This document shows, piece after piece, positions 1 through 9,773 of a stretch of 64,000 bases of DNA. The notes under the pieces were generated by a model. It made no database searches and was not told the DNA's origin. It was given only the letters and a program-made list of their open reading frames with translations. Both the position numbers and the translations under genes were made by a program. Source of the DNA: Cyanophora paradoxa (lineage: Eukaryota > Glaucocystophyceae > Cyanophorales > Cyanophoraceae); assembly GCA_004431415.1 (NCBI GenBank), contig QPMI01000097.1:1-64000 (forward strand). Direction: 5' to 3'. Each line of letters begins with the position of its first letter. Position 1 is the first letter of the stretch.

Positions 1-1538
1 GCGGAGGCGGAGGCCCCGGAGGCGGGGCCCCCCTTCGTTGTCGGAGTCTGACTCGATCATTTCGTCTCTGGTTCCTTGGATGGCAGGGCCTTCTGAATGA
101 GGGCCTCGCGCGCGCCTTGCCCGCCTTGATTGCTCTGCCCATGGCCGCCTCCGGGAAACTGGCCTCGATGGCCTCGTTGTCCCCGTCCGTGATGCGCACC
201 TTCTGCTCGCGGCGGGCCTTGATGTACTGTTCCTTGTCCATCCGCTTCTTCGCCCGCCTTTTCTCCCTGGGTACGTCGCGCTGGCGGCTCTCGTCCGGCC
301 CCGGCCCCTCGCTGTCCGAGCTCGAGGGCGGCTCGGCCTGGGCGAAGGGCTGGCGCGTGTTGCGGTTCGTCCAGTCGGGGTCGTTACTTCCCTCCGATCA
401 GCTCCTCGGGCTTCTTGTTCTCGCGCGCTTAGATGCTCGTGGGCTTGAACTCCTCGCCGTTGATGATGTACTTGTAGTAGTAGTACGCGTCCTCGAGGTT
501 CATCGGGCCCAGCGTCTCGAGGCGCTTCTTGCGCTTCGGAATTCGGTGATCTGATCCTCCTTCGACTTGCAGAACTCCCGCACGCCCGCAGCACCGTCAG
601 GTTCTTGCCGTCCACGTCGCAGGCGCCCGCTCCCTTGGCCTTCAGTTCGCGGTGAAGGCCGACTGGCCCATCAGCCAGGCGCGGAAGCCCTCCTCGTACT
701 CCTGTCGAGGCTCGACTCCATCTGCTGGAACTTGTTGATGTAGTACGCGTTGGCGATGCCTGCGCCTCCACCTCGCGAGCTTGTCCGATTGATCGCGCTC
801 CTCGACCGAATTTCCGCGTGGCCCTCGCCAGCGCCGTCTTCATCAGCTGCTGAAAGTGCGCGTACTTGTCGCTCTCGAAGGGCTGATGTGCGAGTCCCCG
901 CCCCCGGATCGCGAGCACGTTGCGCGGCGCGAAACGCGAGGCGAGCCCCCTCATTTGCACTTCTTAGGCGGCTTTGAAATTTTATCGGTCTTGCCTTGTC
1001 TTCCTTCCGTCCTTCTTCTCGCCCCTTCTTCCCTGCTTCGTCGGCGCATCGCACGAATATTCGCCGGCGAGACGTCCTCGTACAGCGGCTTCGTCCCTTA
1101 GGAAATTCGGCGGCCCTTCAGCTTCTCCTTCGCCTCCTTCACCTCCGCCTTGGTGGCCGCTCCTGCCCGTTCGTGGGCGCCTTTTTCGCGGGCTCTTCTG
1201 CGCCTCCGCATGTTACCCATCACCAGAAAATATGGGTTGGCGCCCCCGTACGTCTCGGGAACTGCCTCTCCCACCTGCGCTCGGCCGCGTCCTCTGTCGG
1301 CGAAGCTACGGTAGCGCGGCCCTCGCCCCATCACGATTTGCCAGAGCCGTGCACGACCTCGTCCTGCAGTCTGTACACCCAATCGCGAATGTTCTCGACG
1401 ATATCCGTCGCAGCGTGGCCAACCCCGCCTTGATCTCGGGTACATCCGTGGATCCTCTTCGAGCGTAAGCTTCTGCATGCGAGCGCGCAGCATCTCAATT
1501 GCGTATCGATGGGGCCCAATAAGGATAGATCGAGACAT
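1..1538 (-). CDS. Charged viral protein(s) of unknown function, frame-broken, partial
   Basis: No family recognised. Minus-strand coding signal starts at an ATG at 1538 (MSRSILIGPHRY...) about 15 nt after the viral promoter-like motif at 1552-1562, and continues in changing frames off the left edge. Visible pieces: an N-terminal alpha-helical part (..DIVENIRDWVYRLQDE..), a Lys/Arg/Glu-rich stretch near 1100-1200, a piece containing NAYYINKFQQME at about 720-760, a tyrosine-rich AYYYYKYIINGEEF at about 440-490, then a Ser/Glu-rich and basic tail (RRAKKRMDKEQYIKARREQ) before the edge. A second motif copy at 1096-1109 could instead start a separate gene near 1054, so this may be two genes. Frames change by single-base shifts, as elsewhere in the viral block. 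Confidence 0.45.
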
Positions 1539-1559
1539 CGGGTACGGGTCACTGAGAAA

Positions 1560-1802
1560 TTACACTGGGTCGGAAGAGGAGTACCCCACCAGGATCCCGC
1601 TATAATCCAGAGGCGACCAGTCGCGCTCCGCCGGCGCGCCCCGGCTCACATCAGCTGCCCCGCCCGGCCTGCGCAGGCCGTGCGTGCGGTGGTCCGCCAG
1701 TGCGGCGCGGAACTGCTCCTGCGCATGCGCTCGGGTAGATGCCGTCGAATCGGTTCTGCATTTGTACATGTCCCTATCGAACAGCAGGGAGGCCATTCTC
1801 AA
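1560..1802 (-). CDS. Small viral ORF, unknown
   Basis: 80-codon reading frame beginning MRMASLLFDRDMYKC and ending GYSSSDPV. It is preceded by the motif TATTTCTAAG (1814-1823 on the opposite strand) and followed directly by the next motif, which fits the compact layout of the block. The start overlaps the 3' end of the upstream zinc-ribbon gene. An alternative frame after residue 16 (..DFDGIYPSA) suggests one indel. No domain recognised. Confidence 0.4.
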   Translation of the reverse strand: MRMASLLFDRDMYKCRTDSTASTRAHAQEQFRAALADHRTHGLRRPGGAADVSRGAPAERDWSPLDYSGILVGYSSSDPV

Positions 1803-2527
1803 TTTGGGGAGGACTTAGAAATACTGCCCGTGAGCTCCCTGTCGCGGATCCTGCGAAAATCCGCGAAGAGCCCGCGCGCGCAGCGCCTGCAGACGAGCGG
1901 CCCGCCGCCACGCGCGCCACGAATCTCGTGCCGAACTGCAGGTGCCCGGAAGCAGGTGGGGGTAGTCGCAGACGAAGCAGTGCAGGCAGTTGCCGCCGAA
2001 TCACTGCTGAAGAATCGCAGGCTCGCTCGCCGCCTTCCTCGCGCGCGCTGCGCTTGGCTGGCCTCGAGCGGCTCGGTCGCCCTCCGCGGGCCGCCTTGGC
2101 CTTCTGCCGGGCGCCGCGGGGCTCGGGCCGTAGGGCTGCCGGTGCCTGGCTCGAGCCGGCGCCGGCCAGCGCGTCGGTCACCTGCGGCGCTGCGGCGGAG
2201 GCTGGTCTCCGGCCCCTCCTCGAGACCGGCGCATGAAGCGCGAGACGCGGCCGCTGCATTGCGTGCAGGAGCCGACGGCCACTGCGGTTGTTCTTGCTGG
2301 TACGCACCTCGACGTTGGCGAGCTTGGTGTTGAGCGGCACTTGAAGCAGTAGTGGCGTGCTCCATGGATCTAGCTACGGTGTAGACAGCCTTCAGAAAAA
2401 GTGCTAGTAGCGGACGGCGCACCGGGGCAGCAGACGTAGACGCCCGCCTTGAGCACCAGCCGCGCTTGGTCTGGGCAGGCGGCAGATTTCGCAGCAGAGG
2501 ACCTGGCTTGCGGCACGAGGATCCCAT
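1799..2527 (-). CDS. Zinc-ribbon protein, DUF5679-like, frame-broken
   Basis: Read on the minus strand from ATG 2527, 10-20 nt after the motif TGATTTCTAGG (2538-2548). Across frame changes the protein shows a Cys-rich start, then HYCFKC followed about 25 residues later by a GSCTQCSG segment and VSRF. This YCxKC...VxTSxNxRxAxxGxCxxCxxxxxRF layout is that of the short zinc ribbon (DUF5679 type) common in NCLDV and related viruses. The middle is Ala/Arg/Pro-rich low complexity; near the end there are two further Cys pairs (CLHCFVC and VCRRC). It sits head-to-tail after the resolvase. At least three single-base shifts interrupt it, so the exact protein cannot be given. Confidence 0.5.
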   Translation of the reverse strand: MGSSCRKPGPLLRNLPPAQTKRGWCSRRASTSAAPVRRPLLALFLKAVYTVARSMEHATTASSAAQHQARQRRGAYQQEQPQWPSAPARNAAAASRASCAGLEEGPETSLRRSAAGDRRAGRRRLEPGTGSPTARAPRRPAEGQGGPRRATEPLEASQAQRARGRRRASLRFFSSDSAATACTASSATTPTCFRAPAVRHEIRGARGGGPLVCRRCARGLFADFRRIRDRELTGSISKSSPN

Positions 2528-2544
2528 CTGCGGCGGCCTAGAAA

Positions 2545-3012
2545 TCACAATGGATCACAACGATTGAGCGCGGCGTAGAGGCGATTAAGTAGCGTCGCAG
2601 AGGTCGTCGAGCTTGCCGTTCGATCCGCGATGTCGGCGAGCTCGGCGGTACGAGTCGCGCACTTGTCCACGGCGCCCGCTTGCGCTCCTTGTAGCTCGGT
2701 TCGAGATCTTGAAGAAGTGCTTGATGGCGCGCGGGCTCACGATCCGCGCACGCCCGTACAGCAGGGCGTGAGCGTGCACTCGATGCAGCGATTGATTCCC
2801 GTCCTCTGGCCCTCGATCGCGATCTGGTCGGGAAGCCGAAGGCGCTATGGCGCGAGTAACCTCCACCAGGCGCGCAACCAGCGCCACAGCAGCGCGCAGA
2901 CGGAAGAGGCGATCTTCTGCCAGTCGAGAATCTGGATTCCTTTGTCTGCGGATCGAATTCGATGAGCACCATGCGAAATTGATGACCCCCACATCCACGC
3001 CGAGATCTTCAT
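2545..3012 (-). CDS. RuvC-like Holliday junction resolvase (poxvirus A22 type), frame-broken
   Basis: Likely cleaves four-way DNA junctions during resolution and packaging of viral DNA. RNase-H-fold signatures are visible across frames: the first acidic motif LGVDVGVINFA just after the start, then LIEFDPQT and ILDWQ, the second motif IAIEGQRTGINRC with its Glu, the RVISxxAIKHFF-like stretch (ARIVSPRAIKHFFKI), YKERKRA, and the C-terminal KLDDLCDA with paired Asp. Order and spacing match the A22/mitochondrial resolvase group, and about 156 residues is normal for it. I place the start at ATG 3012, where one added base gives MKILGVDVG, the usual beginning of this family. The motif GATTTTCTT lies 12 nt upstream. 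Several single-base shifts break the frame. The gene is divergent from the small ORF at 3044. Confidence 0.7.
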
Positions 3013-3020
3013 CCCAGGTC

Positions 3021-3045
3021 GCAAGAAAATCTGAATGAAGGGGAT
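3021..3045. promoter_or_regulatory. Divergent viral promoter region with repeated 18-bp element
   Basis: The plus strand reads AAAATCTGAATGAAGGGG at 3028-3045, and the same 18 bases recur at 3242-3259 just before the packaging ATPase start. Read on the minus strand the same stretch supplies GATTTTCTT for the resolvase. One short region therefore appears to drive genes in both directions. The ATG inside the element (3035) is unlikely to be the start, because its copy at 3249 is followed by the real ATPase ATG 15 nt later. Confidence 0.5.
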
Positions 3046-3250
3046 GGCAGAGCCTGGCGGAAAAATTCATCCGGATGTGCATCGACATTACCGAGATGAG
3101 TTCTTCAGCTCAGACTACAGCCAAAGCGTTCCAGACATTCTGAGCGATTTCGAAAGCTGCATTAGAGAGGGCTGCGCGCTGCTAGTATCGACTACGAGAC
3201 CTGGAGCTAGGTATCGACTACGAGACCTGGAGCACCCTCGAAAAATCTGA
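3044..3250 (+). CDS. Small viral protein, unknown, intact frame
   Basis: 68-codon frame (MAEPGGKIHPDVHRHY...) that is unbroken, unlike most neighbours. The start at 3044 is preferred over 3035 because 3035 lies within the duplicated promoter element. Rich in Asp/Glu/Ser (..DEFFSSDYSQ..DILSDFES..), with no recognised domain. A 22-bp direct repeat (TATCGACTACGAGACCTGGA...) sits near its 3' end, at about 3187-3231. The stop codon TGA at 3248-3250 is part of the promoter element of the following ATPase gene, so the two units are packed without spacer. Confidence 0.5.
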   Translation: MAEPGGKIHPDVHRHYRDEFFSSDYSQSVPDILSDFESCIREGCALLVSTTRPGARYRLRDLEHPRKI

Positions 3251-3263
3251 ATGAAGGGGTAAA

Positions 3264-4669
3264 ATGGCCAAGGACCCCAAGAAGCCGAAGAAGCCGAAGG
3301 CGCCAAGCCCCAGCCCGCCCAGCCCGCAGCGCAGCGCCCGCGCCCCGCCCCCGCCGGCCAGGCCACCGCACGGCTCGGGCACGGCCCCGCCGCCGGCGCC
3401 AGCTGCGCCATGGCATGACAGAGACGGCCAGCAGCTCACGCCCGAGCAGGTCAACGCCTTCCTCGACAACTCGAAGACGGAGCATCGAGCGCATGGCCTG
3501 CCTGCCCGAGCTCAAGTGGTTCGACGTGAACACCGTCAAGTCCGACGCCACGGTCGTCTGCGTCGGCAAGCGGCGCACGGGCAAGTCCTTCTTCCTCCGC
3601 GATCTCATGTTCAACCTCTCCGGCACCTTCCCGGGGTATCGTGATCAGCCAGACCGATCGCCTGAACGGCTACTGGAAGCAGTACATCCCGCAGCGCTTC
3701 ATCTGGCCCAAGTACAACCCGGCGTGCTCTTCCATTTATTCAGGAGGCAGCAGCGATCATGCAGCACAACAAGTCCGAAGACGTGCTCGCGGAAAGAGGA
3801 TCCGTCGACCCGCGATTTTCGTGCTGCTCGACGACGTGATTTCCGACGCTCGCTGCGTACGACGAGGCCTCAACGAGCTCTTCGTGCGGGCGCCACTACA
3901 AAATCATGACCCTTATCACGACGCAGTATGCCAAGGCATCAATCCCGTCCTGCGCTCCAATACTGATCTGGCTGTCATTTTCAAGTGCTCGCAGGCGATG
4001 CAGCGCGAGGCCCTCGCAAAGGAGTGGGCGACATCATCTCCCAGCGCGCCTTCTACTACCTGCTCGATAAGTACACGCAGGATAACCACTGCCTTATCAT
4101 CGATTCTTCCAACAACTCTACGAACCCTCTGGACGTTTTGTACGTCTACAAGGCGAGGAGCCGCCCCCTTCCGCATCGGATCCAAGGAGTACTGGAGGCG
4201 AAACCGTCAACGGAGAAAATCTCGTGGGTCCGGACGACGGCACGGTGGACAAGACGCTCCTCGGCATGATAGATAATTTCAGGAAGCACCGCGCCTCGCC
4301 TGATTTTTCTGAGGCTTCGTGCGTAAGCATGTCGCCCAGCGCCCACATCGCCTCCGTCTTCCGCGTCGAGTCCATCGCTTACGACTGCCTCCTGGAGGCG
4401 AGCCTCGACCCTCCTCGCCCTTTAACGACGGCGAGGTCAGCAGCGCCCTGGAGAGGATCTGCGACGCGCTGGGAATTAACTGGAGCGCCTGACCGCGGAG
4501 CGGCGGACGAGGCCGCGGCCGAGTCGCTGGCAGTGAGGACACCAGCTCGGAGGAGATGACAGACGAAGAGGAGACAGGTGATTACGTGCGCGACCCGGAC
4601 GATTTGCGACCTCGGAATCGGGCTCGGAGGAGAGGCAGAGGAGACGAGGACGAGGACTCCGACGCCTAG
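3264..4669 (+). CDS. A32-like genome packaging ATPase (FtsK/HerA), frame-broken
   Basis: Expected to pump viral DNA into the capsid. The N-terminus is a Lys/Pro/Ala-rich low-complexity leader (about 60 residues). The ATPase core follows: Walker A GKRRTGKS at 3565-3588, preceded by ATVVCV; an ISQTDR segment; Walker B FVLLDDV at 3818-3838; a LNELFVRGRHY region; and the sensor-type MTLITTQYA, typical of the A32/HerA viral packaging family. The C-terminal part has AYDCLLEA, then ALERICDALGINW. A stop appears at 4490-4492 in one frame; in another the sequence runs on as an acidic, Arg-rich tail to 4669. Near 3935 and 4027 one G is missing from a G run (AAG-GGC-ATC and TGG-GGC-GAC would restore frame). 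Preceded by the 18-bp promoter element. Confidence 0.8.
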
Positions 4670-4700
4670 GCGCCCCTTAAAATTTCCGAGCGCTAGGAAA

Positions 4701-5036
4701 ATGTCAAAGGTGCTCCTAGGCTCTCCAGGCTATCGTGCAGTACGCCCTCGGCCTGGCATCCGGCTCCCTCATCGACGCCGCCTTCTCTCGCACGAAGGCG
4801 AAAACAGGCGGGCCACGCAGCCGAGCTCGCCGCGCAAGTCGCCGTCAACGCCTCTCCTCGGCCTGCTCTCGAAATACGTGCTCACCCTCAAGTTCTTCGA
4901 CGACGACCCACCGGCGGAATTATGTTCATCCTCGATTCACACACGGCAGACGAACATGCTAATCAAGGCTACCAGCGCCAGCTTCGGAATCAAGCAGGCG
5001 CTCGAGCGGAAGGCCGCCGCGATCACTAAAGAGTAG
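4701..5036 (+). CDS. Small hydrophobic viral protein, unknown
   Basis: Starts at ATG 4701 after the motif AAAATTTCCGAG (about 4679-4690). Across one or two frame changes it reads as a short protein with an alanine-rich hydrophobic first half (..IVQYALGLASGSLIDAAFS..) and a conserved-looking LLSKYVLTLKFFDDDP segment, ending ..KQALERKAAAITKE. Possibly a membrane-associated virion component. Its 3' end overlaps the converging end of the VLTF3-like gene by about 11 bp. No family recognised. Confidence 0.4.
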   Translation: MSKVLLGSPGYRAVRPRPGIRLPHRRRLLSHEGENRRATQPSSPRKSPSTPLLGLLSKYVLTLKFFDDDPPAELCSSSIHTRQTNMLIKATSASFGIKQALERKAAAITKE

Positions 5037-5843
5037 CTAAAGAGTAGAAAGAAATGCCAGTCGTGTACTCGCAGATCCTGTTCCAAATCGAATCTAACTC
5101 CGAGAGTTTCTGCCTGCTCTTGAGCAAGGGAAAAAGGGAGGTGCTGGGCAAATCCAGCAGCACGAAAATCTGCCTGAAAACGTAATTGTAGTTGAGCATG
5201 TTCTTCCTGCCCTGCGACTTGAACATGCTGAAGGGACCTCCACCAGGCGAACATCTCCTGCACCCGTCCATGTCCTCCGCGCTCATCGGAGGCGGCGCTC
5301 GCCCGTGATGCGCCACTTGATCTGCGCCCAGCGCTCGATGTACTTCTGCTGCTTCAGAGCCCGGAGAACTTGCGGATATTGTCTTTGCTCCACTCCTTCC
5401 CGCCATGCGCCTCGCAATAGCTGCCAGCACGTCCTCGGTACCGGAGAATCCTCCAGGCAGTGCTGCTTAAGTCGCTCGGAAACGTGGTACTTGCGCAGGT
5501 AGTTGCTGTGGAGCTCGCTGACAGCCAGGGTTGATGGTCCGGATAATAAAGATCCAGACCAGACCGCAGCCTTGGCAAACCAGATCCCCATCCAGGTGAA
5601 CACCAACGAGGCGGTAGAGCTGCAATTTCCGCAGGGACAGCGCTTCGCCTTGGGGCCTTGGGTGCGGCGGTTGCGCTTGCGGGGCGCTCTCCGGCCCCGA
5701 GTAGGAGTTGGCGATGGCGCGGCGGCGGCGGGTACGTGCCGGAGTGTCGAAGTCTGGGTCCCCTCGTCGTGAAGGATGGCGCCGTAGCGCTGGATCTGCT
5801 CGAAGTTTCGGAGGAGGAGATCGATTTCGTTAGAGTCTGCCAT
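5026..5843 (-). CDS. VLTF3-like late transcription factor, frame-broken
   Basis: Relative of poxvirus A2L/NCLDV VLTF3, which activates late-phase viral genes. The start chosen is ATG 5843 (MADSNEIDLLLRNF...). A basic linker precedes a zinc ribbon, CPCGNC ... DLVCQGCGLV, at about 5560-5660. The C-terminal domain is diagnostic: GRKNMLNYNYVFRQIF, then LFPLLKSRQKL and DSIWNRICEYT. At least three frame changes lie between ribbon and C-terminus. An overlapping upstream frame from 5971 (MNHLSNAFCNKCFLTC...) carries another Cys pair and could be a separate small ORF. Its presence beside the A32 ATPase points to a giant-virus relative rather than a plain polinton. Confidence 0.75.
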
Positions 5844-5993
5844 TCCTCTGAGTCCTCGTACTGCAGCTGAGCTATTCCCTGCAGAACCAACAGGTTGCTT
5901 CTCAGAGGAGAGTGGTCCCACTTGCAAGTGAGGAAGCACTTGTTGCAGAAGGCGTTGCTCAGGTGATTCATGTGAGGCTCAGGTGATGCTCAG

Positions 5994-6880
5994 GTGAGTG
6001 CGGACGTACCCCGGGCCCACGTGGAAGCTCACCCAGCCTCGGAAAATTTTCTAGGCCTTGGTCTGACATGCTCAACCTCATCGCGAGGGCGTGGCAGCAA
6101 ACAGGCAAGCCCGGCACCGAACCCTCACCTCCGCATGGACGCCTCCGGCCGCTCCCGGGTAGAGACGCACATCGTGGTGGCAACATCAACGACAAGGTGC
6201 TGGCGCCCGACAAGACGTGGTTCCAGAAGTGCTGGACGCGGCGCCCGTGAGGAAACTGAACGGGAGGATCGGCCGCAGCGCGAGTCGAATTTCATGATCA
6301 CCATCCAGACCAACTACAAGCCGCGGAGCAGGGAGAGGCTCCAAGGTGCAGGACGCGTTTCACAGGGGCTGGAGGCCCTCTTCTACGACGACAGGCAGCT
6401 GGCGCGGTGCATAAAGATGGGGTGTACCCCGACAAGGCGAACCCCAAGGGCTTCGATTTCAAGTCCGACCAGTACGACACGCACGTGGAGAAGGGCAACG
6501 CGAACATCGGCATCGAGTACGGCCGCGGTCGGGCGGCTCCACGCGCACATCCTGCTCACGCTGGTGCACTACTCGCGCGTGCAATTCGACGGCAAGAAGG
6601 CGTCGGATTTCCTCATCAAGTTCATGCAAACGGAGGGCAGGCGGCCTGCCGAATTTCTACAAGGACGACTGGTTCGGGAGGAGTACCAGAAGACGCGGTG
6701 CGGCCGATACGGAGAAAGGACGCCCTCGCATGCAGTGGACGGGCAAGAGACGGCTACAGGAAGCGAGAAACCGCCAGGCAGATGCACGTAGACGTAAAAT
6801 TGCTGCCGCAGAGCAACCTTAAGGATCTGCTGCAGCTGTACATTACGAAGACGGTAGAGGCCCTCGAGACGGCGCTGTAA
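5994..6880 (+). CDS. HUH endonuclease (rolling-circle Rep-like) 1, frame-broken
   Basis: Probable single-strand nicking initiator of viral replication. Three Rep signatures in order: motif I-like FMITIQTN at about 6291-6314; motif II, the HUH pair, in RLHAHILLTLVH (CTC-CAC-GCG-CAC at 6537-6548); and a C-terminal YxxK, YITK, at 6839-6850 inside a helix (LLQLYITKTVEAL). Between motifs I and II lies a well-preserved block (FDFKSDQYDTHVEKGN). The protein ends at TAA 6878-6880. The N-terminal start is uncertain (5994 or a later ATG such as 6068) because the frame changes three or four times. No helicase domain is seen. It is paralogous to the HUH protein encoded next to it. Family assignment rests on motifs read by eye. 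Confidence 0.6.
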
Positions 6881-6911
6881 AGCTCGTGTAAATTTTTCTC
6901 GTGTCCAATAA

Positions 6912-8901
6912 ATGCCTCCGAAGCGCCGAGCCGCAAGAAGAAGCCAGAGAGCTCGAGCGAGTCAGAGGAAGAGGAGCCCACGTCCCGTCCTCCGAGTCGA
7001 GGAAGAAGAGAGAAGAGGAAGAGGAGCCGGAGCCTAAGCCGAAGGGCAAGGGCAAGGGAAGGAAAGGAAAGGCAAAGGGAAACGCGCCCGATACCGCGTG
7101 GACGAGCTCGAGACGCCCGTCGTTGAGATTCCGAAGCGATACGTGCTGGTTCAGGCGAGGACGGCATATTCCAGCAGCAGAAGAGCATATCCGATTACAT
7201 CAAGCTCTCGGCCACCAAAGAAGTTCAGATGCTCCATCGCTGCTCGATAAATCATACCACGAGCCCGCGACCCTCTGGAGCATCCACAGCGAAATCGAGT
7301 ACGATAAACTCCCGAGGAGCGACTGCGCGCCATACCGCGCACGTACCAGAGCGCGCAGAAATCGCCGCCAATCTGCTACCGCTGCCTTCGCCTCATGTAC
7401 GAAGCCACGCCCGTGCCGAGCGCCAAGGGGCCAACACGCCAGAGAAAATCGCCGCGAGGAGGCAGCGCAGGCGAGGAAGGATGCCGTGTACGAAGAGTAC
7501 GTCGCGGTCATAGAGAAGGCAAACGCGTGGGCGGCCAAGCAAAACGGCAAGGAAAGAAAAAGGCCAGGAGCCGTACCCCCTCATCAAGGACAAGAAGCCG
7601 GCGCAGGTGCCCACGGTGTCGCCCAGAAACTCGTGGCTCTGCCAGAAGTGCGTCACGCTGCTCGCAACAAGGCCTGCTCGTGATCTTGGCCTGCAGAGGC
7701 GAAAGAGGGCGACACGGCCACCGTCTCCAAGCAGACGCGCGACCACATGTCGAGAGCGTGCTCGGCGGCCGAAGCCAAAGACCACGAAAAAGGCAAAGGA
7801 TACGGCCGCTGACTTCGGATCGTCCGTCATCGAGCCCAACTCTGCGCAGTCGAAAATCAGAAAGGCGAAAATCGTGGCGCCGAGCATGGAAGATTTAATG
7901 GCAACCTTCGCGGACGCGCAAGAGGTAAAGCAGAACATAGAGAAGGCGAAAACGGGACTGCAGCGGCGCAGGCAAACGGGCTGGAGGCGCTCGAGAAGGT
8001 GATCACGGAAATCAGCGAGACGGGCGGTCGGTCTTCATCCTCAACAAAAAGAATCCCGACGGAAGCACGCGGTACGACATACGACAGGCGCGCCAGTCGC
8101 GCTACTGGGTGCTCTTCAACACCCACAAGCGCCTGGAGAGGCGCGAGAATTCGAGGCGCGCGCTGCGCGACAGCCTCGCAGAGGTGCTCTCGGATGCAGA
8201 ATTCTACAAGTTCATACGCTTCAATATGAAGGAAGAGAACGGCAAGTACAAGGACGACACGTACGCCAACGCAATCATCGGAATTCGCGTGCAAGGGGCG
8301 TGGAGGTGGGCCGACGGACGGCGCGCTGCACGCCCACGTGCTGGTGACGATCGATCACATATCGAATTTGCAGGTGCTGTGGGCGAATTACGACTGGGTG
8401 GTGCTGCTGAAGGAGAAGGAGCCGAGCACCACGACGTGTACGAGCGGCTGCACCAAATTCTGTCCGCGAAATTCACGGCGGCGGGCAGCGCCTCGTAGAC
8501 CAGAAGAGGCAGAGGCAGGCCTCAACCGAGCATCGATACGATGGTGGAAATCGCAGAGCTCGAGCGCATGCTGACGGAAGAGAAGATAGGCATGGGAAAG
8601 ATCCGCCCACCGTCCTTGCGTCGCTGATCCCAGAGGAAAATTACGCGAGCAAGCTGCAGGAGTACCTCTCAAAGACGCTGCCCGACAAGCAGAGGCGCGA
8701 TTTACTGAAAGAGTGGTCGCACGCGCGAAACACGAACAACACCGACAACAACACGGACGGGTACCTCTTCACGATTTTCCAGCGGACGCCGGCCAGGCGG
8801 ACGATCCCCGCTTCGCGCCGCAGGCCGCGGAAATCGGCGACCTGAGGCCAGGGCCGAGGCGCGGCAAAGGCAAGGGCGCGGAAGGGAAGGGTAGCGGATA
8901 A
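6912..8901 (+). CDS. Zinc-finger plus HUH endonuclease (Rep-like) 2, frame-broken
   Basis: Reads from ATG 6912 (MPPKRRA.., after the motif AAATTTTTCTC at 6890-6900). Order: a Lys/Glu/Ser-rich basic leader; RARYRVDELETPVVEIPKRY; a Cys region ICYRCLRLMYE at about 7370-7400 and SWLCQKCVTLL at about 7627-7660, which together could form a zinc finger; MEDLMATFADAQEVK from 7887; YWVLFNTHKRLE as motif I; the HUH motif ALHAHVLVTIDH at 8323-8358 (CAC-GCC-CAC at 8329-8337); and YLSK as YxxK at 8663-8674. It ends in a Gly/Lys-rich tail. I saw no stop forcing a split, so zinc-finger and Rep parts may be one roughly 660-residue protein, but a second start near 7887 is possible. Numerous single-base shifts. 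Confidence 0.55.
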
Positions 8902-8923
8902 TAAATCTGACGGGCCCGCGAAA

Positions 8924-9183
8924 ATGTTCCAGGGGAATGCACCCACTCGGACATCATCACCGTCGTCTGCGGCGCGCTCTTCCTGGTCTCGGAGCTGCTG
9001 GCGGCACGGAGCGCGTCGGCCCCAACACAGTGCTGGGCGCCCTGAAGCGGCGGCCCTTAGGGTCGTCCGCCGCGGACAGCCCGAGCCCGAACCCCACCGG
9101 AGCAGCAGAGGCGCGAGAGCACGCAGAACATAGGCCGCACCACGTCGACATTCAGATGACGCAAACCGTACCCGTTTTTTCTA
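8924..9183 (+). CDS. Small single-pass membrane protein, viral
   Basis: Starts at ATG 8924 after motif AAATCTGACGG (about 8903-8913). With one early frame change it reads MFQGECTHSDIITVVCGALFL.., giving one N-terminal hydrophobic helix (IITVVCGALFLVSELLA), followed by a Pro/Ser/Ala-rich exposed part. The likely end is a TAG inside the next promoter motif (TTTTTTCTAG, 9175-9184). Probably a virion-membrane or capsid-associated minor protein, but no family is recognised. Confidence 0.4.
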
Positions 9184-9189
9184 GAGAAC

Positions 9190-9543
9190 ATGGGAAATGG
9201 AGACTCCCGCGACACCAGCCCCAGCGCAGAGGCTCCAGCGCCCAGCAACTCCAGCAGCAGCACCGCGGCCTACCCTTGGCTTCTTAGGACTTACGCGCGA
9301 AAGAAGCAGCAGCAGCCGAAGGCACCGGCGGAAATGGCGGCTGACCTGGATCGGTGCACCCGCCGCGCCATCGCGAGCTACGCCAAGCGCGTCGAGCAGT
9401 ACCACCCCCAGATGCAGAGGACGCCCGGCGTACGCGAAGAACCCCGCCGCGAGCCCGCCCGTGATGGCCGCCGTCATCGACCGGCTGCAGTGGGCGCTGC
9501 ACGAGGAGGAGAGCGCGTCAGGAATTTCTTCATGCCCAAGTAA
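9190..9543 (+). CDS. Small protein with N-myristoylation-type start, viral
   Basis: 117-codon frame beginning MGNGDSRD, a plausible N-myristoylation signal (Met-Gly with Ser/small residues near position 6). The N-terminal third is Ser/Pro/Ala-rich; then AYPWLLRTYARKK and a helical EMAADLDRCTRRAIASYAKR. It ends ..NFFMPK. A parallel frame carries part of the C-terminal half (IDRLQWALHEEE), so one pair of indels is likely. The motif GTTTTTTCTAG lies immediately upstream. Possible membrane-anchored virion protein; function not assigned. Confidence 0.45.
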   Translation: MGNGDSRDTSPSAEAPAPSNSSSSTAAYPWLLRTYARKKQQQPKAPAEMAADLDRCTRRAIASYAKRVEQYHPQMQRTPGVREEPRREPARDGRRHRPAAVGAARGGERVRNFFMPK

Positions 9544-9565
9544 ATTTCTGAATGGGCCCTTAACA

Positions 9566-9752
9566 ATGTCGTCCATGCTCCCGAGCCTCGATGATATCAC
9601 CAGCGATTCCCGCTACCTGGGCAGCCTGCTGACCCTCGGCGCGGTCGCCTACATGTCGCCCGCGCGCTACTACCTCGTGCGGATCCTCGCCGCGCAGTTC
9701 GCGGCTACTACTTCGTGGGCCCTACCTCCTCAACGGCCTGAGGAAGGCATAA
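9566..9752 (+). CDS. Small hydrophobic protein, viral
   Basis: About 62 residues from ATG 9566 (MSSMLPSLDDITSDSRYLGS..), preceded by AAATTTCTGAATG at 9543-9555. It contains two hydrophobic stretches, SLLTLGAVAYMS and an aromatic YYFVGPYLL, and ends ..NGLRKA with TAA at 9750-9752 if one base is skipped near 9705. Likely a small membrane or minor capsid component; no family recognised. Confidence 0.45.
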
Positions 9753-9773
9753 TTTCTCAGCCCCTTCCTAAAT

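Noticed and set aside
117-554. Plus-strand frame of 145 codons at the left edge
   Set aside because: Leu/Ala-rich shadow of the minus-strand coding sequence, whose tyrosine-rich and basic segments look more protein-like.
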